Assembly (NCBI RefSeq): GCF_020740795.1 | Contig: NC_067287.1 | Coordinates: 34,465,501-34,529,500 of the forward strand | From: Apus apus | Taxonomy: Eukaryota > Chordata > Aves > Apodiformes > Apodidae | Direction: 5' to 3' | DNA: 64,000 bases | Shown here: positions 40,342 to 52,036 of the stretch, piece by piece | Numbering within the stretch: position 1 is the stretch's first letter | Layout of the letters: the number at the start of each line of letters is the position of its first letter | Made by a program: the position numbers and the translations under genes | Notes under the pieces: model-generated | The model's input: the letters and a program-made list of their open reading frames with translations, nothing else | What the model was told of the DNA's origin: nothing | Databases searched by the model: none

Positions 40342-40420
40342 GGCCGGGGTCTTGCTGCCCCCGCCAGCCCGGGGCTCGTCCCTGCGTGAGGGGTGATGAT
40401 CGTCGTGACACGCACGACTT

Positions 40421-41422
40421 GTGAAGAGCTGCGGTTCCCGTTACAAGCGCGTGTCCTGGATTACGTCTAAGAACTGGGCTGCCCTTGAGGTGAGCTGTGA
40501 GAGCTGAGCCGCCCGGGAAAAGGGCCATGAGCCGTTTGCAAGGCGTCCCCGGGCCCCCCACATCTGAAGTGGGGACACCATCACCAGCTCTCCCGTGGAA
40601 AGGGAGACATTATGACAACAAAACAGCTGTCGGGGGGGTGTGGGTGTAACCCAAAGCTTGCACCAGCAAGGACACTGAGAAGAAGACAGTGTTGTCACAC
40701 GCAAGGACATGTTACAGTTCACACCAGTGGTGCGAGGAGAGAATATTGTATCAGAAACCCAACTTTTCGCATCACTTTAGCACAACATTTATCCAAACAC
40801 AGTGCTCTTTTTATTTCGTTGCATCTTAGTGTATCAAACAATTTAGAACTGGTGTGAAGGCCACAAAAAATACACTAATAAAATCCTTTACAGCGTTCTG
40901 CTTGATTTCTTAACGTGCATCTCAGTACGGTTACTCCATCTGTCAAGGTGGCCTATCCTATAAAGTCTGTTCTTTATACACGACGTGGAGTGAGAGGACA
41001 GCAAATAAGGACCGAAAGCAAAGAGAAGGCAGTAAGAGTGAGTCAGAGACAGGTTGTCATAAACATTTTTTGCACCAAAATGACCTACCAAAAAATCCTG
41101 ACAGCCTGGTTCCAGCACTTTCAAAAGAGCATTAAAGCACTTCAAATCACTACTAGATAAGAAATGGTAGAAGGAAATGAAGCATTACAGCATCCTATAC
41201 CTTTTTACTTCCATCAAAAGACCATCTACTTTAGTTTCCAAAAATACACGATGGCTGGCTAGCCCACAAAATGCAATAAAATCCTCTTTCGTTGCAACAT
41301 AAATTTAAAATCCAGTATCAAGGTACTTTATTACATTATCATTTTATTACCTTGATTTTACAACCAACTAGAATGCATAAAGATTTGATTTAGTATTAAA
41401 CAGGTCATTTTAACTCAGTTAT
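40421..41422. other. Spacer between NUP35 promoter and DUSP19 3' end
   Basis: About 1 kb with falling GC content. It holds several TTTATT motifs (AATAAA on the minus strand, for example near 40809) that could serve long DUSP19 transcripts. No exon was recognised. Confidence 0.5.
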
Positions 41423-41754
41423 TTTATTTCCTTTATTGCCTGCATTCTCTGAAAATTATATTAAAAATAAATTTCTATTTCTTTCCTAATATTGCAAGGA
41501 AAATTTAACTTTCTTTTATTAGTGCTCTAGGAAGAGCTTATTCTTGGGAAAAATCAGTTCTGAAGTGAACAGAATAGCATTTGGCCTTTAGACTACATGC
41601 AAAAAAGAGGGTCGAAGGGGAGTCAGAAAAGGAAATGTGTAGAGAAAGACTTAAAAATGCACATGTGAGAGGGGACTGCAAAATGAGAGATGAAAGTACA
41701 TCCAACATCTCTTATTGTCTAGCCAAAATGGACTGTTTCACTTCTCGCTTTTGA
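41423..41754 (-). other. DUSP19: Likely DUSP19 3' untranslated region
   Basis: Downstream of the TGA the minus strand has AATAAA motifs at 41515-41520, 41432-41437 and 41423-41428 (seen as TTTATT on the plus strand). Any of these could end the transcript, and further ones lie nearer to NUP35. The end is therefore uncertain. Confidence 0.45.
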
Positions 41755-41976
41755 TCAGTCGTGATCATTTATGCTTCCGTTTGCCTTTATATTCTGTTCT
41801 TGGTACTTGTGAAGCTGCTCCACGAAGCCAGGATTCGGACAAGCTGCGGGCCTTGCATTTTTCACCAAGGAATAGGCTCTAGCAAAACTCAGTCTTTCTG
41901 AATTCATTAAAAAACCGATGACTATTGCAGCTGCACGGGAGACTCCTGCATTACAGTGCACCAGAACGACACCATC
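41755..41976 (-). CDS. DUSP19: DUSP19 terminal coding exon 4
   Basis: 222 nt including TGA. Encodes [19 protein letters not shown], the active-site loop, then the C-terminal helices. The acceptor is TTGAAG|GAT. That AG is the only one that keeps the family length, although the polypyrimidine tract before it is weak. Confidence 0.97.
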   Translation of the reverse strand, partial: DGVVLVHCNAGVSRAAAIVIGFLMNSERLSFARAYSLVKNARPAACPNPGFVEQLHKYQEQNIKANGSINDHD

Positions 41977-44900
41977 CTTCAAGAATCAAATGAAACATCT
42001 TACAGTTAGCAGACAGATAGCAACAAGTACCAGAAACTTTATATGAAAATCTATTAAGACTTACTAACAACTCCTTGCCCCACAGCGAATATTTACACAT
42101 ATAAGCAACTCCAAACACAGACATGTAAACCCAAAATTGAAGTTATTTTTCTAACCGAAGCCACTTAATAATTAATTCAAACCTAATCATAGTTTAGAAC
42201 TCAAAACCATTCCCATCCCTTTCCCCAAGACCCTGCAGCAGCCCCCTCATGTGAAAACCAAATCATAGACATCTGGGACAGTAAGATCCCTATCTAATTG
42301 GGTGCCAATTTTAAGATAGATTTTATCTGCAATATGGAAAGGAACTTGACTGTATCTTGTTACCAGGTTAAAAACACAGCCAGGCAGCAAACAGCTAGGC
42401 ACACAGGCAGATTTTAGAACATCTCGTAGTTTCAGCCGTACGCTTCTTGCGTACTCTGGCGTTCTTCAGTGGAGATTCTGGGTAAGCAGGATCGTGCATA
42501 GGAACAGAAAAATCAGAAAAGATATCGTGTGATTTGCAACAAATCTCTACCTCCCCGTCACGCCGCTGGTACGACTGTAGGGGCTGGCAAAGGTCCCTTA
42601 AATGGGGACTAAGATGCAAAACCCAGCACTACAGAACCTCCCATAAACTCACACGTGTCTCCTTGGGTTATTCAGGCTTACCCTGAATTACCCATAAAAT
42701 TAATGCTTTTATCCTACTTAAACATTTCCCACACAATCTCTGAGACAACTGAAAGACACTACAAGTTTCATTAAGAAGGAACAGGTGTGCGTTAACACAA
42801 AGACAACTAGACAATCTACTGGGGCTTAGGAAACGTTTGCAAGGTCCAGGCTTCTTGGTAGCATATTTGTACACCAGACTACGACCTGAAAAAGGCTCCA
42901 TTCAAACTGCCAAATGCCACTTTCCCAAAAAAAGACCCTGGCATCTCCATATTCTGAATAAAGACACTGAAACATGTCACCATGTGCTCAGATATTTAAG
43001 GCTTTACAAATAGATTCTAGATATAAACAGCATGCTCTGTCTGCCCTTAACAGGCACAAATTAGTCAATGGGTTTTTTACCCAGAGGAAAAAAAAGACCT
43101 TAAAAGCAGCAGGGTTCCCTTCCAGGAATGTAATGGCTTTTGTTACAGACCTGGGAGCTGGAATTATCTGGTATATTAATAAAGACACAGAGCAGAAAAT
43201 GGTTCCTGCTCCAAAAATATTCCAGCTTAAATAAAAAGACCAAGAAGTATGAAATTGAGTGTTATTACCCTTGTTGAAGAAATGGCAAGCTGAAACTAGA
43301 AGAATGACTTGCTCAAGTTAACAAGATGATGGCAGAGCTAGGAACTTAATCTAGGTCCCTGCATCCCAGCACAGAGAACCACAACACCCCCCTTTTTTGC
43401 AACTGAACTCACATTCCCTTTGCACTGCCTGCTGGAAATTGGTATCTTCATTCCCTTTCTCCCATTGGCAGGGACATGCTTCCTCATCACCAGAAATCAC
43501 AGACTACAGCAGAGTGAAAGCAGACTTGTACATGTGTTTTAACTACCTGAGGAAGTATCAGTGGGTGACCTGTAAATCCACTATCTCCTTTATAATAATG
43601 CCATTAAAATTATGGTATCAAAAATTATACTTATGCCACTGCTAATGAAGCCACTGCTGAAGCTTACCCACTGTAGATCTGGAGTAGTTCTTATTGATTT
43701 AATGGGAGTTCTTTCAGACATAACATAATTTACATCAATATCTAGCAGTGGCATTGAGGGTAAAAAATAAGCATGGAAAGTGATTTTTTTTTTTTCCCCA
43801 TATACATTTCATCCTTTATTTTTCTCTTTCACATTTCTTTTACATTTTGTTTTTTTAAATGACTCTTCTGTTGTACAGTGCCAAAAATTATGTAGTGATA
43901 CCCATGGAACAGACATGAAAATTACTGCACATGAATGAACATGGGCAGTAACATAAAATCAAATTTAATACTGAAAATATTTATCTTTCCTTGCTAATGT
44001 CTGTTGCTTCTTTATAAAAAGATGAATTTGCCATGTAAATCCTAACTAATTTTGTATTAGATGTGAATAAAGAATAAAAGTGAGAAACAGATTGCAGACA
44101 TGAAATGCATCTGTTTACCAAGAACTCCTTGCTCTGACCTTAACAGCCTAACCTTTGCTGACCCAGAAATGCTCCATGGCCTTGCAAGAACCTCTTAAGA
44201 TTCAAGATGAAGTTAGGTTTTTTTACATTTTTTCACAGAGGGAAGCAAAATCACTTTCTATCAAGAAAAAAGGTCATTAAACTGGCTACACACAGTGGGC
44301 AAAAAGCCTCACCAGGGAAATAAATTTAGAAGAAGCATAAAGCTCCTGAGGGATCCACTCTACTGGGCAGTGGTACCAGGGCTTTCTCTTTAGGAGGCAC
44401 AGGGAGAGATGTTCACCAATAAGCTAAAATGTCCTCCCTGAAAAGACAAGATTTTAGAGGTTTTATAATTAGATATTAAACAGAAAGATTTTTAAAATTC
44501 CCTCATTCGCAGCACTATGATCTGACATGGGTCACCTAACATGTAATGGAAAATCTGCCTGCCAGTTTGGAGCCTAGAAGAAAAGGTGAGCTCTGATCCG
44601 TATCAGAATTTGTACCATGGTGTCTACAGACCTGAGCAGTTACAGTTCTAGGAAAGCCACTCCTGTCACAAGTACAAGCTGGCAGTGCCTTATTAAACAG
44701 TGCAAGCTTTACTTGCATTCTCAAATTCAACTCCTCTCATACTCTTCCATTAAGTTAACCACATTCTAGTAGTAATTTCTGATATATCATGCTCTTGCAC
44801 CAGTGAACACCTCTCCCCCATGTTAGGAAATGAGAGTAGTATGGCTTTGTGATTATTTAAATAGAAGAGCACTCCATGACACAATTTATCATAAGCTCTT

Positions 44901-47706
44901 TTAACACTATTTTGACCAGGCAAATAAAATTATTCAATCCATCCACAGATCTTTCCTCATACTACTATAACGTACCTCATGAACTGATCCTGGAGAACAT
45001 CTATTCCACCAGTTACCTGCTCTGTCACCCAACTGTCCCATTAGGAAACTATTCATATTGCTGTAACAGTTTTCAGGAAAAGCCCTTAGCTCATAAAATA
45101 CTAACTGGAACATAAACACCAGTGGCAGAAAGAAATCCTGTGCAGTTATGAATGGCAAGTCTCATTTAGAAACTAAGTGGAAACTGTAACTAGAAACCCT
45201 GAAAAGGTCCTTAAGTGACCATGTGTATCACATAGCTCATCAATGATAAATGAGAGAAGGAAAGAACAGTGTGTCACACAAAGAAAGCCAGGGCAAGACT
45301 ATCTTCTTTTATCCCAATCTACATAAATAATGAATCAGGTGGCTATGGTGAGGCGGCCTGCTTGTCAGGTCAGTTTTGATCCCAAAGTTATAGTTGTCCT
45401 CAATTACACAGCAAGCAGGAGTCAGGGATGGTCTTGGATACAAACAAGTCAGCCAAGCAACCCCAGGAGTCCCCTCACCCATTTCCTATGCAGTGTCTTC
45501 CAAAGAATTTTGTTAGCAGTTCAATCACTGGTTCAACTCTCTGACAGTCTTGGGACACAATTGTATGTGGATTCGTGGCTCAACGTGCTACATCCTCAAT
45601 GGATGATCAAGGAAAAGCACCAGGAGGGTAGATGGCTGCCAACAAACCACACAGATCTGTAAAAGCTCTGTCAGGCTTGTTTCTAATCCAAAACAACATC
45701 CCTGATGGGTACATTAAAGAAAATACAAAAGTTTCCTTCTGTCAGATATAGTGATTTAGACTTATGATGGGATCTCTTGATCTAAAGTCAGCCACTGGTC
45801 CAACTGTATTAAAGAACCATTTCTCTAAAGCACAGGGTAATAAACCACCTAAACAGGATAATTAGTAGCATTATTATTGATACACTGTACCTGAATCTTG
45901 GCTTTCTCAATGAAGTCAAAACATTCAGGGAAATAGGAGGTAATGTCAGTTTCTGGGAGGTCCAGAATAGAAATAGACTTGTATATAAAGTCATCGAGGA
46001 AGGCATTTTGGACTCCATATGCCACATTTAGAACATGAGTCACCTAAGTCCAAAAAAAAAGGGGAGAGGGGAAAACAAAAAAAGGTGAATTGTTCATTAG
46101 TTGTACACAGATTTTACGACTGCACTGCTCAGTTTTACATACATGTTCTGTCTGCAAAATTTTGCTGCATGTTAAAATGTTTTCTTCTGTTTTTTAAGAG
46201 GAAATGAAAAGATCTGTGCTCAGCCAGACACAGACTAGAGTAAGGACCTTTCAACAGAAAAGGGAGTTGTCAGTGCACAAAGGGAAAATAAAAGAGAAAG
46301 CAATAGGAATAAGAGCACAGACCACCCATCAATCCCCCAAATTTCAAGCCTGCCATAACCCATCAGCTTAAGGTTCCTCCTGCTGAGTTACCAGTCCCAT
46401 TTACTGGAGCAGAAGGATTTCAGAGTAAACTATACCTGTGCACTTGGCAGGTGAGATCAGTTCTGGTCTCCTGCCACCTTTGCTCTGCCCAGGCTATGGC
46501 CAGGTTGTGGGTTCTTTTAACTTACAGTGAAGAGACATTTAAGATGGCATCAGCTGCCAGCCTGGTGCACTCCCTGTCCTGCAGAAGCACCACTGTCCCG
46601 AGGTGGTGCTTTCTCACCCCATTACTGTAACAGAAGAGCAAAAAGACCAAAGCTTGGGACAGACTTGGAGCTGCTGCTTTGTTGTTCTTGTGTCATCAGT
46701 CCACGCAAGGCAAGGAGGCCTGAGGCTGCCAAGTGTCTGACACTGAAGCACATGCAGGAATCTGTTCCGTTCAACAATTTGAACAAGAACTAGTCTTGCA
46801 AGAGAAGTATTTCAGCTTCTTGCAGATACCCATCCCTCTGCAAATGGAGCAGCCTTATAAAAATGCCAATACAATATACATTTTTCTTTTAGTCATTTGA
46901 GAATCATAGAACGGTTCGGGCCAGAAGGTACCTCAAAGATATTTCCAGGCCTCCCTGCATGGGCAGGAACACCTCCCACTGGATCAGGTTGCTCCAAGCC
47001 CGATCAAACCTGGCGTTGAACCTTTCCAGGGATGGGGCAGCCACAGCTCCTCTGGGCAGCCTGTGCCAGTGTCTCAGCACCCTCGTAGTGAAGAGTTTCT
47101 TCCTCACGTCTCATCTAAATCTCTCCCCTTCCAGTTTAAAGCCATGAACCCTCGTCCTACCACTACATGCCCTTGTGAACAGTCCGGCTCGGCTTTCCCG
47201 TAGGGCCCCCTGAGGCACCGAGTCTCTCAGACTAGTTAAGGTCAGGACACGCACTAGCAGCACGGCGTCAGGTGCGTCTGTACTCACGTGCGAAGTTACC
47301 TTATGCTTTTTCATCGTCTCCAGGTCGTGAGCAGCGTCCTGCGACCCTGAAGACCAAGACAGCCGGTTGAAGCCCGCACCCCGTCCCGGCAGGCAGCACC
47401 GCAGCCCCGGGAGGCTCCGGACCCCGCCCCGACCCAGCGCCGCGGCAGCCCCGGCCCCACGGGCAGCCAAGGCCCCGCCGGGCCCCACTCACCCAGCAGC
47501 AACCAGGGCTTCACGACGCCGACCTGCAGGTCAGCGCTGAGGTCCTGCACGTAACCGGGCGCCGCCGCCGCCTCCTCCTCCACCTGCAGGCAGGCGCCGC
47601 GCCACGTCTCGATGATCCTTCTGCCGGTCAGCGTGGTGACGCGGGTGCGCTGCTTCCGCAGGTTGGCCCTGGAGAAGCTGCGGATCTCCTGGGCGAGGGA
47701 CTGCAT
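41755..47706 (-). CDS. DUSP19: Dual specificity phosphatase 19 (SKRP1), four coding exons
   Basis: DUSP19 is a small atypical dual-specificity phosphatase. In mammals it is linked to the JNK pathway, where it binds MKK7 and acts as scaffold or phosphatase. Exons 47706-47493, 47346-47300, 46043-45891 and 41976-41755 join to 636 nt, that is 211 residues plus TGA, against 217 in human. All introns are GT-AG with consistent phases. The catalytic P-loop HCNAGVSR is at residues 145-152 (Cys146, Arg152), and the general-acid Asp of ILDLPET is at about residue 115. The N-terminus [19 protein letters not shown] matches the family. Length differences from human lie in the linker near residues 41-52 (Ala-rich here) and at the C-terminal tail ([12 protein letters not shown]). 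It has no CH2/MAPK-docking domain, as expected. The neighbour order with NUP35 supports orthology. The gene looks intact. Confidence 0.97.
43261..43385 (-). mobile_element. MIR-like tRNA-derived SINE fossil in DUSP19 intron 3
   Basis: The plus strand aligns with the reverse complement of MIR: GAAATGGCAAGCTGAAACTA, ACTTGCTCAAGTTAACAAG, ATGGCAGAGCTAGGAACTTA, ATCTAGGTCCCTGCATCCC. It keeps MIR's order of core (TTGCCCAAGG..) and tRNA-like head (GGTTCGAAT). The copy is heavily diverged, as expected for a SINE of amniote age. Confidence 0.75.
45891..46043 (-). CDS. DUSP19: DUSP19 coding exon 3
   Basis: 153 nt encoding [15 protein letters not shown] and the general-acid loop [11 protein letters not shown]. 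Acceptor ACTTAG, donor CAG|GTACAG. Confidence 0.97.
46901..47240 (-). mobile_element. CR1 LINE 3' fragment in DUSP19 intron 2
   Basis: The reverse-orientation CR1 begins AATCATAGAACGGTTCGGGC and continues through GGTTGCTCCAAGCCCGATC and CTCTGGGCAGCCTGTGCCAG to TGCCCTTGTGAACAGTC. It is fairly well preserved, so younger than the scraps, and abuts the second exon and the CpG island. Confidence 0.92.
47300..47346 (-). CDS. DUSP19: DUSP19 coding exon 2
   Basis: 47 nt encoding [16 protein letters not shown]. Acceptor CTTCAG, donor AAG|GTAACT. A CR1 copy begins about 60 bp into the following intron. Confidence 0.95.
47493..47706 (-). CDS. DUSP19: DUSP19 coding exon 1
   Basis: 214 nt encoding residues 1-71 plus one base of Gly72. 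Contains [14 protein letters not shown] and [18 protein letters not shown], the conserved N-terminal part of the phosphatase fold. Donor CTGG|GTGAGT. It lies inside the CpG island. Confidence 0.96.
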
Positions 47707-47803
47707 GGCCGGGGCCCGCCGGGGCCCGACGCTGCCCCGCCACCGCCCCGCGACCGCCCCGCCACCGCCCCGCCGCTGCCGCCCGGCCCGGCCCGGCCCC
47801 GCA

Positions 47804-47899
47804 CCGCCCCGCGCCCCGCCTCACGCCATTGGCTGCCGCCCCGCGCCCCGCCTCACGCCATTGGCTGCCGCCCCGCGCCCCGCCTCACGCCATTGGCTG
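47804..47899. repeat. Three perfect 32-bp tandem copies with CCAAT and GC boxes
   Basis: Copies at 47804-47835, 47836-47867 and 47868-47899 are identical. Each contains GCCCCGCC (a GC box on the minus strand) and CCATTGGC, an ATTGG/CCAAT box. They lie about 100-190 bp upstream of the DUSP19 start codon. The three CCAAT boxes are 32 bp apart, about three helical turns. Confidence 0.95.
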
Positions 47900-48120
47900 G
47901 CGGCTGGAGGGGCGGGGCCGCGCGGGGCTATCCCCCCGCCGCGGGGAGCGGGAGGCAATAGCGGCGCGTCCGTCCCGGCTGCGGGGCCGGTCGGTCCTGG
48001 CTGGTCCCATGTGCGGGTCCGTGGGCTCGGGGCGGCTGCTTGCGGGGCTGGGCACCGCGGCATCTCCCTCTGCCTCCCGCCCTCGGCGTGACAGGTGTGG
48101 GAAATGGCTCCGTACGCCCG

Positions 48121-51100
48121 GTGCGGTGCCCGGTGCGGTCAGACGCAGAGGCTTTGCCACAGCTATGCCTGGAGTGCTTTTCTTCTTCCTTTAGAAGCTG
48201 TGCTTTCCCCCAGTGCTTTGGGGTTTTAATTCGCTGATGGTTGTTCTGGGCGGGGTTTGGCCTGCCGGTGAGGGAAGCAGCGAGGGGAACCGGAACGGCG
48301 TTGTGATTGAAAATGCCCGTTTGCAAAATACGTGCTGCTTATAGATACAAAAAAAGTGATGCAGCAATGCCTGTCTGATTGCAGAAGGGACTTGCATAAC
48401 GGGAAAACATTGTAGAAGTTAAATAGAAAGTATTATAATTAAATACTTTTTTTTTTTCCCAGAGTCATTGGACTAGTGACTGAAGGCTACAGAAAACCAG
48501 CTTAACCGAAGTTATTTTCCAATGAGACAAAGCAGGAGGAAAAGGGAGGCAAGATGAGGCTGGCTTTTCCTTGCTCCCAGGCCACTTCATGCCTGTGTTT
48601 CAACCTGATTTTTACAGAGCACTATTCGAAATGTTACACAGCTGGTACATAAGTATGGGAAGTATTTCTTTGTGAAGTCAAGTGCTAATACTGTCAACTT
48701 CAAATCTGCCAGAAATCCATTTCTGTCTTTAACCATGTTCCCTGCTGGTGTGTAGAATAAGGATGTGTTATTGCAGTCCTTGCTCTCTCCAGTGTTACAG
48801 TCTTCCTCAAACCCGTGCTGGCAGGCAGTGATGACTCTGAAAGGATCTTCCTGATAGTTCCCTAGAGTGCAGAACAGAACAGAAGCAAGTTGGTTCCATG
48901 GGAAGAGATCTACAAATGCCTCCTCAGTTCAAGAAGCGGAGTGTTTGGAACTGCAAGAGCCTAAGGTATCTCTAGAAATTCCAGAGGCAATTTTCTGGTG
49001 GGAACTAGACATAAAATCTAGTTCTTCTGAATCAGGCAGAATCCCCTACATACTGTCTGGAAAATACTGGAAAATCAAAAGTCTAAACCAAGGGAAAAAA
49101 AACAAGGAAAAGGATAGGATGCAGAAGAGAGCAGAGATCTGGGCAGGATCAGAAGTCAAGGTAACCAAACAAAAGGCTCCAGGACAAAAGATAATTTCCA
49201 GTAGGAGGTTTTGTAACTTTCTGCATGGTAGATGGGTATTCAGTAGCCCCTCTGAAAGTCGACTGGACTTCATAGCAGTTAATTTAAACCAATAATGATG
49301 TAGAAAGTGATTAAGTTTTATTAAGGTTTACTCAATAGTTTTGATCCAATTGATCAGAAGACAGCAATGGAGAGCTTTGTCTGTGGGTTGAGCCACCAAC
49401 TGCTTAGTGTCTCATGGCTGTTTTTCAAGCTGCCTTGGCTTGCTCCAGCTGCCCCTGTGAGAGACCAAGGACAGGGTATCCCACAAGAATGTGGAGAGCC
49501 TCGTGTCAGGAGAGAGGTAAGGCCAGAGCAGAATTTCCCCACCTGCCATTAGAATAGCAAGGCTGTAGGATTTGCTTTGTGACCAAGCTCTGCATTTGCA
49601 AGACTAAGCTGTGACCCATCTGTGAGATACTCACAGTTAAATTTCATAATACATCTACATGTTGTTCCTTTACCTCTGAGGAAGAGCTTGCAACAGATGT
49701 GGATGCAAAAAGGCAGCTGATTCCAAGCTAATCGCTTCTGCTAGGAATGTTTATCATTGTTATAACTACCTTAAACACCAGAGGTCACTACTGGACACGA
49801 AATCTGTGGTGTTAGCGCTCCGAGATCCTTACGTTCTGCAGAGGTCTACATGCAGAATTAGTATTTTCTTATTTAATTAGTGTGTCCATATCATAAGCAG
49901 TAGATCTAGCCTGACTATTCGTAGACAGCGTTTTTTGTTGATGCAGGCACTTAGAACATCCTGCTGTCAAGCTGTTAATACCTTCCATTCCAAGATAGAA
50001 GAGGTAATCACTGTGAGACGAGAGTTGAAAACTGGCATGTCACTTCACAGATGAACATTTCCCCTTTGTGTGCTCTGCTGAGGGGAGAAGCCTTCTCTAA
50101 ACATATGGCAGGAGCTGGGTGCTGCCTCCACCTCACTGCATTCATGCATTTGTTGTGTTGCTGGATATTCAGGTTTTGAATGAGCTACCTACCAATGCAA
50201 ATGCAGTCGAGTTTTAAGTAAGTACTAAGTTCATAGTTGTTCTGTTTTGTCTGTCAGGAAATTCAGCAGAACCTGTCTTAATGGGTATAAATGAAGGAAT
50301 GTGTAACATAGACACTAATTATTACAGAAAGCACCTTGTATGTATTCAGAAAGCTCATATGATGATACATCATCTCTCTGTTGTGTTTATTTTTCCCTTC
50401 CACTATTCGTTTTGGTCGAGGTACTACCTGTACTTATCAATGCAAAAGAGGTAGTTGCTATCAGAGAATAGAATAACCAGAGATTCCAGATAGCTGACTT
50501 TGAGAAACAAGACTTGTGCTCTGAAGAATGCATATGTTAAAAGGTTGAACTTGTAAAACACACCAAAATGTTAGAGTTAATTTCTTATGCCAGTAATTCA
50601 ACTGAAGTGGAGACTCAAACCCTAATTAGTACACTAATAACATCACATTTCAAACTGGAATAACCAGATGACTTTGAGTAGTAAGAGAAATGGTGCAAAA
50701 ATCAAAATATTGTCAGCTAATATCTGACTAACAACACAAGGCTCTGCTGCAGACTGTGTTCCTTTGTTGAAAGTAACTTAAGAAGTTGAAAATACTTGTG
50801 TGCACAGGTTGGTCACAGGATGGCTGTGAATCAGGAATGTGGGGAGGTGATGAGAAAGGCCAGCATGACCAGAGCATGCATCAGGAGGTATTTTAAATAG
50901 AGGGAAATAATAATAATGCCATTGTATGATCTTCTAGTAAGCCTTTTCAGAAGTGCATTGTGCTATTTGGGGATAACTGTGTTGGATAAAGATGACCTCA
51001 TACAAGTGCAAAGAATATCTTGAAGCTTAAATTGCACCATAGATCTTAAATTCTCAGCAAAGCACTCAGTGGTACTTGGATCCCTTGAGAGAGGCAGCTC

Positions 51101-51619
51101 CTGTCCATACTGACCTAAGCAGGAGTGGACCCCTAACATAGTAACTATTTCACCACCATTTGTGCCATCCCACATCTGAGTGCTTCTAGCAATGGCTTGT
51201 CTGCCTCCTGCACTCTAGAGGGAGACCTGAGGGACCTGAGGGAGAGTCTCAGTTTCAGTTTTGCCAAGTTGTCAAGATGTGATACTTGTTCTTGCTGACT
51301 TTCCTATTTCTGAAGAAGTGAGCAGTTTGGAAGCACAAGCTCAGGATCGTTCATACCTTAAGCAACAGGACAAGATGGCACATGGGATATGACCCATGCT
51401 TTTGCATGACACACAGAAAAAATGCTACGGAAATAAAAAGTATGTTAGTACTATAAATGGTAATTGTAGTCTTCCCACAAACCAGGGCTCCAATGGTCCT
51501 CCTCTATTAATTATAGAAGGCACTAGATGAAATGTGGAGTGGCTTTTATTGCTGGAAGTCAGTGTAATGAGAATGTTTCTGAGAAATTTCGTTGGGCAAT
51601 GTAGAAGTTAAAAAGGGAG
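48121..51619. other. Intergenic DNA upstream of DUSP19
   Basis: No recognised gene. A strong acceptor-like site (long T tract then CCCAG at 48462) and a 142-codon plus frame at 48867-49295 leave room for a divergent non-coding transcript from the DUSP19 island, but nothing proves one. Confidence 0.45.
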
Positions 51620-52036
51620 TGGAACATCTCCCTTATGAGGAAAGGCTGAGGGAGCTGGGCCTCTTTAGGTTGGAGAAGAGGAGACTGAGGGGTGACCTCA
51701 TCAAAGTTTGCAAATATGTTAAGGGGGAGTGTCTGGAGGATGGAGCCAGGCTTTTTTCAGTGATGTCCAGGGATAGGACAAGGGGCAATGGGTGCAAACG
51801 GGAACACAGGAGGTTCCACGTAAACATCAGAAAAAACTTCTTTGCTGTGAGAGTGACAGAGCCCTGGGACAGGCTGCCCAGAGAGGCTGTGGAGTCTCCT
51901 TCTCTGGAGACATTCAAAACCTGCCTGGACACGTTCCTGTGTGATGTGCTCTGGGTGATCCTGCTCTGGCAGGGGGGTTGGACTAGGTGATGTTTCCAGG
52001 TCCCTTCCAACCACTAAGATTCTGTGATTCTGTGAT
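51620..52036 (+). mobile_element. CR1 LINE 3' fragment
   Basis: Forward CR1: CTCCCTTATGAGGAAAGGC, GAAGAGGAGACTGAGGGGTG, ACAGGCTGCCCAGAGAGGC, then GATTCTGTGATTCTGTGAT. The 3' part of the reverse transcriptase frame is still readable ([16 protein letters not shown]), which makes it the youngest-looking copy here. Confidence 0.93.

Larger units (their letters stand above)
39530..40420 (-). promoter_or_regulatory. NUP35: NUP35 CpG-island promoter
   Basis: A very GC- and CpG-rich block surrounds coding exon 1. Upstream of the start (minus strand) lie a YY1-like AAGATGGCGG at about 40140-40149, an ETS/GABP-like CGGAAGTG near 40126-40133 and a second GGAAGT near 40107-40113. These elements are typical of housekeeping promoters with dispersed start sites. 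No TATA box was seen. The distal part overlaps a decayed CR1 fragment. Confidence 0.85.
47310..48120 (-). promoter_or_regulatory. DUSP19: DUSP19 CpG-island promoter
   Basis: A dense CpG/GC block spans coding exons 1-2 and about 400 bp upstream of the ATG at 47706. It contains GC-box-like GGGGCGGGGC motifs and the triple CCAAT/GC-box repeat at 47804-47899. No TATA box was seen. The far side could also fire in the plus direction. Confidence 0.85.

Noticed and set aside
39533-40424. Long plus-strand frames (up to 287 codons) across the NUP35 CpG island
   Set aside because: GC-rich DNA has few stop codons. The peptides are Pro/Arg/Ala/Gly low-complexity sequence antisense to NUP35 exon 1.
47612-48326. 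Several frames of 80-160 codons in the DUSP19 CpG island
   Set aside because: Composition artefacts; the repeated peptide pieces come from the 32-bp tandem repeat.
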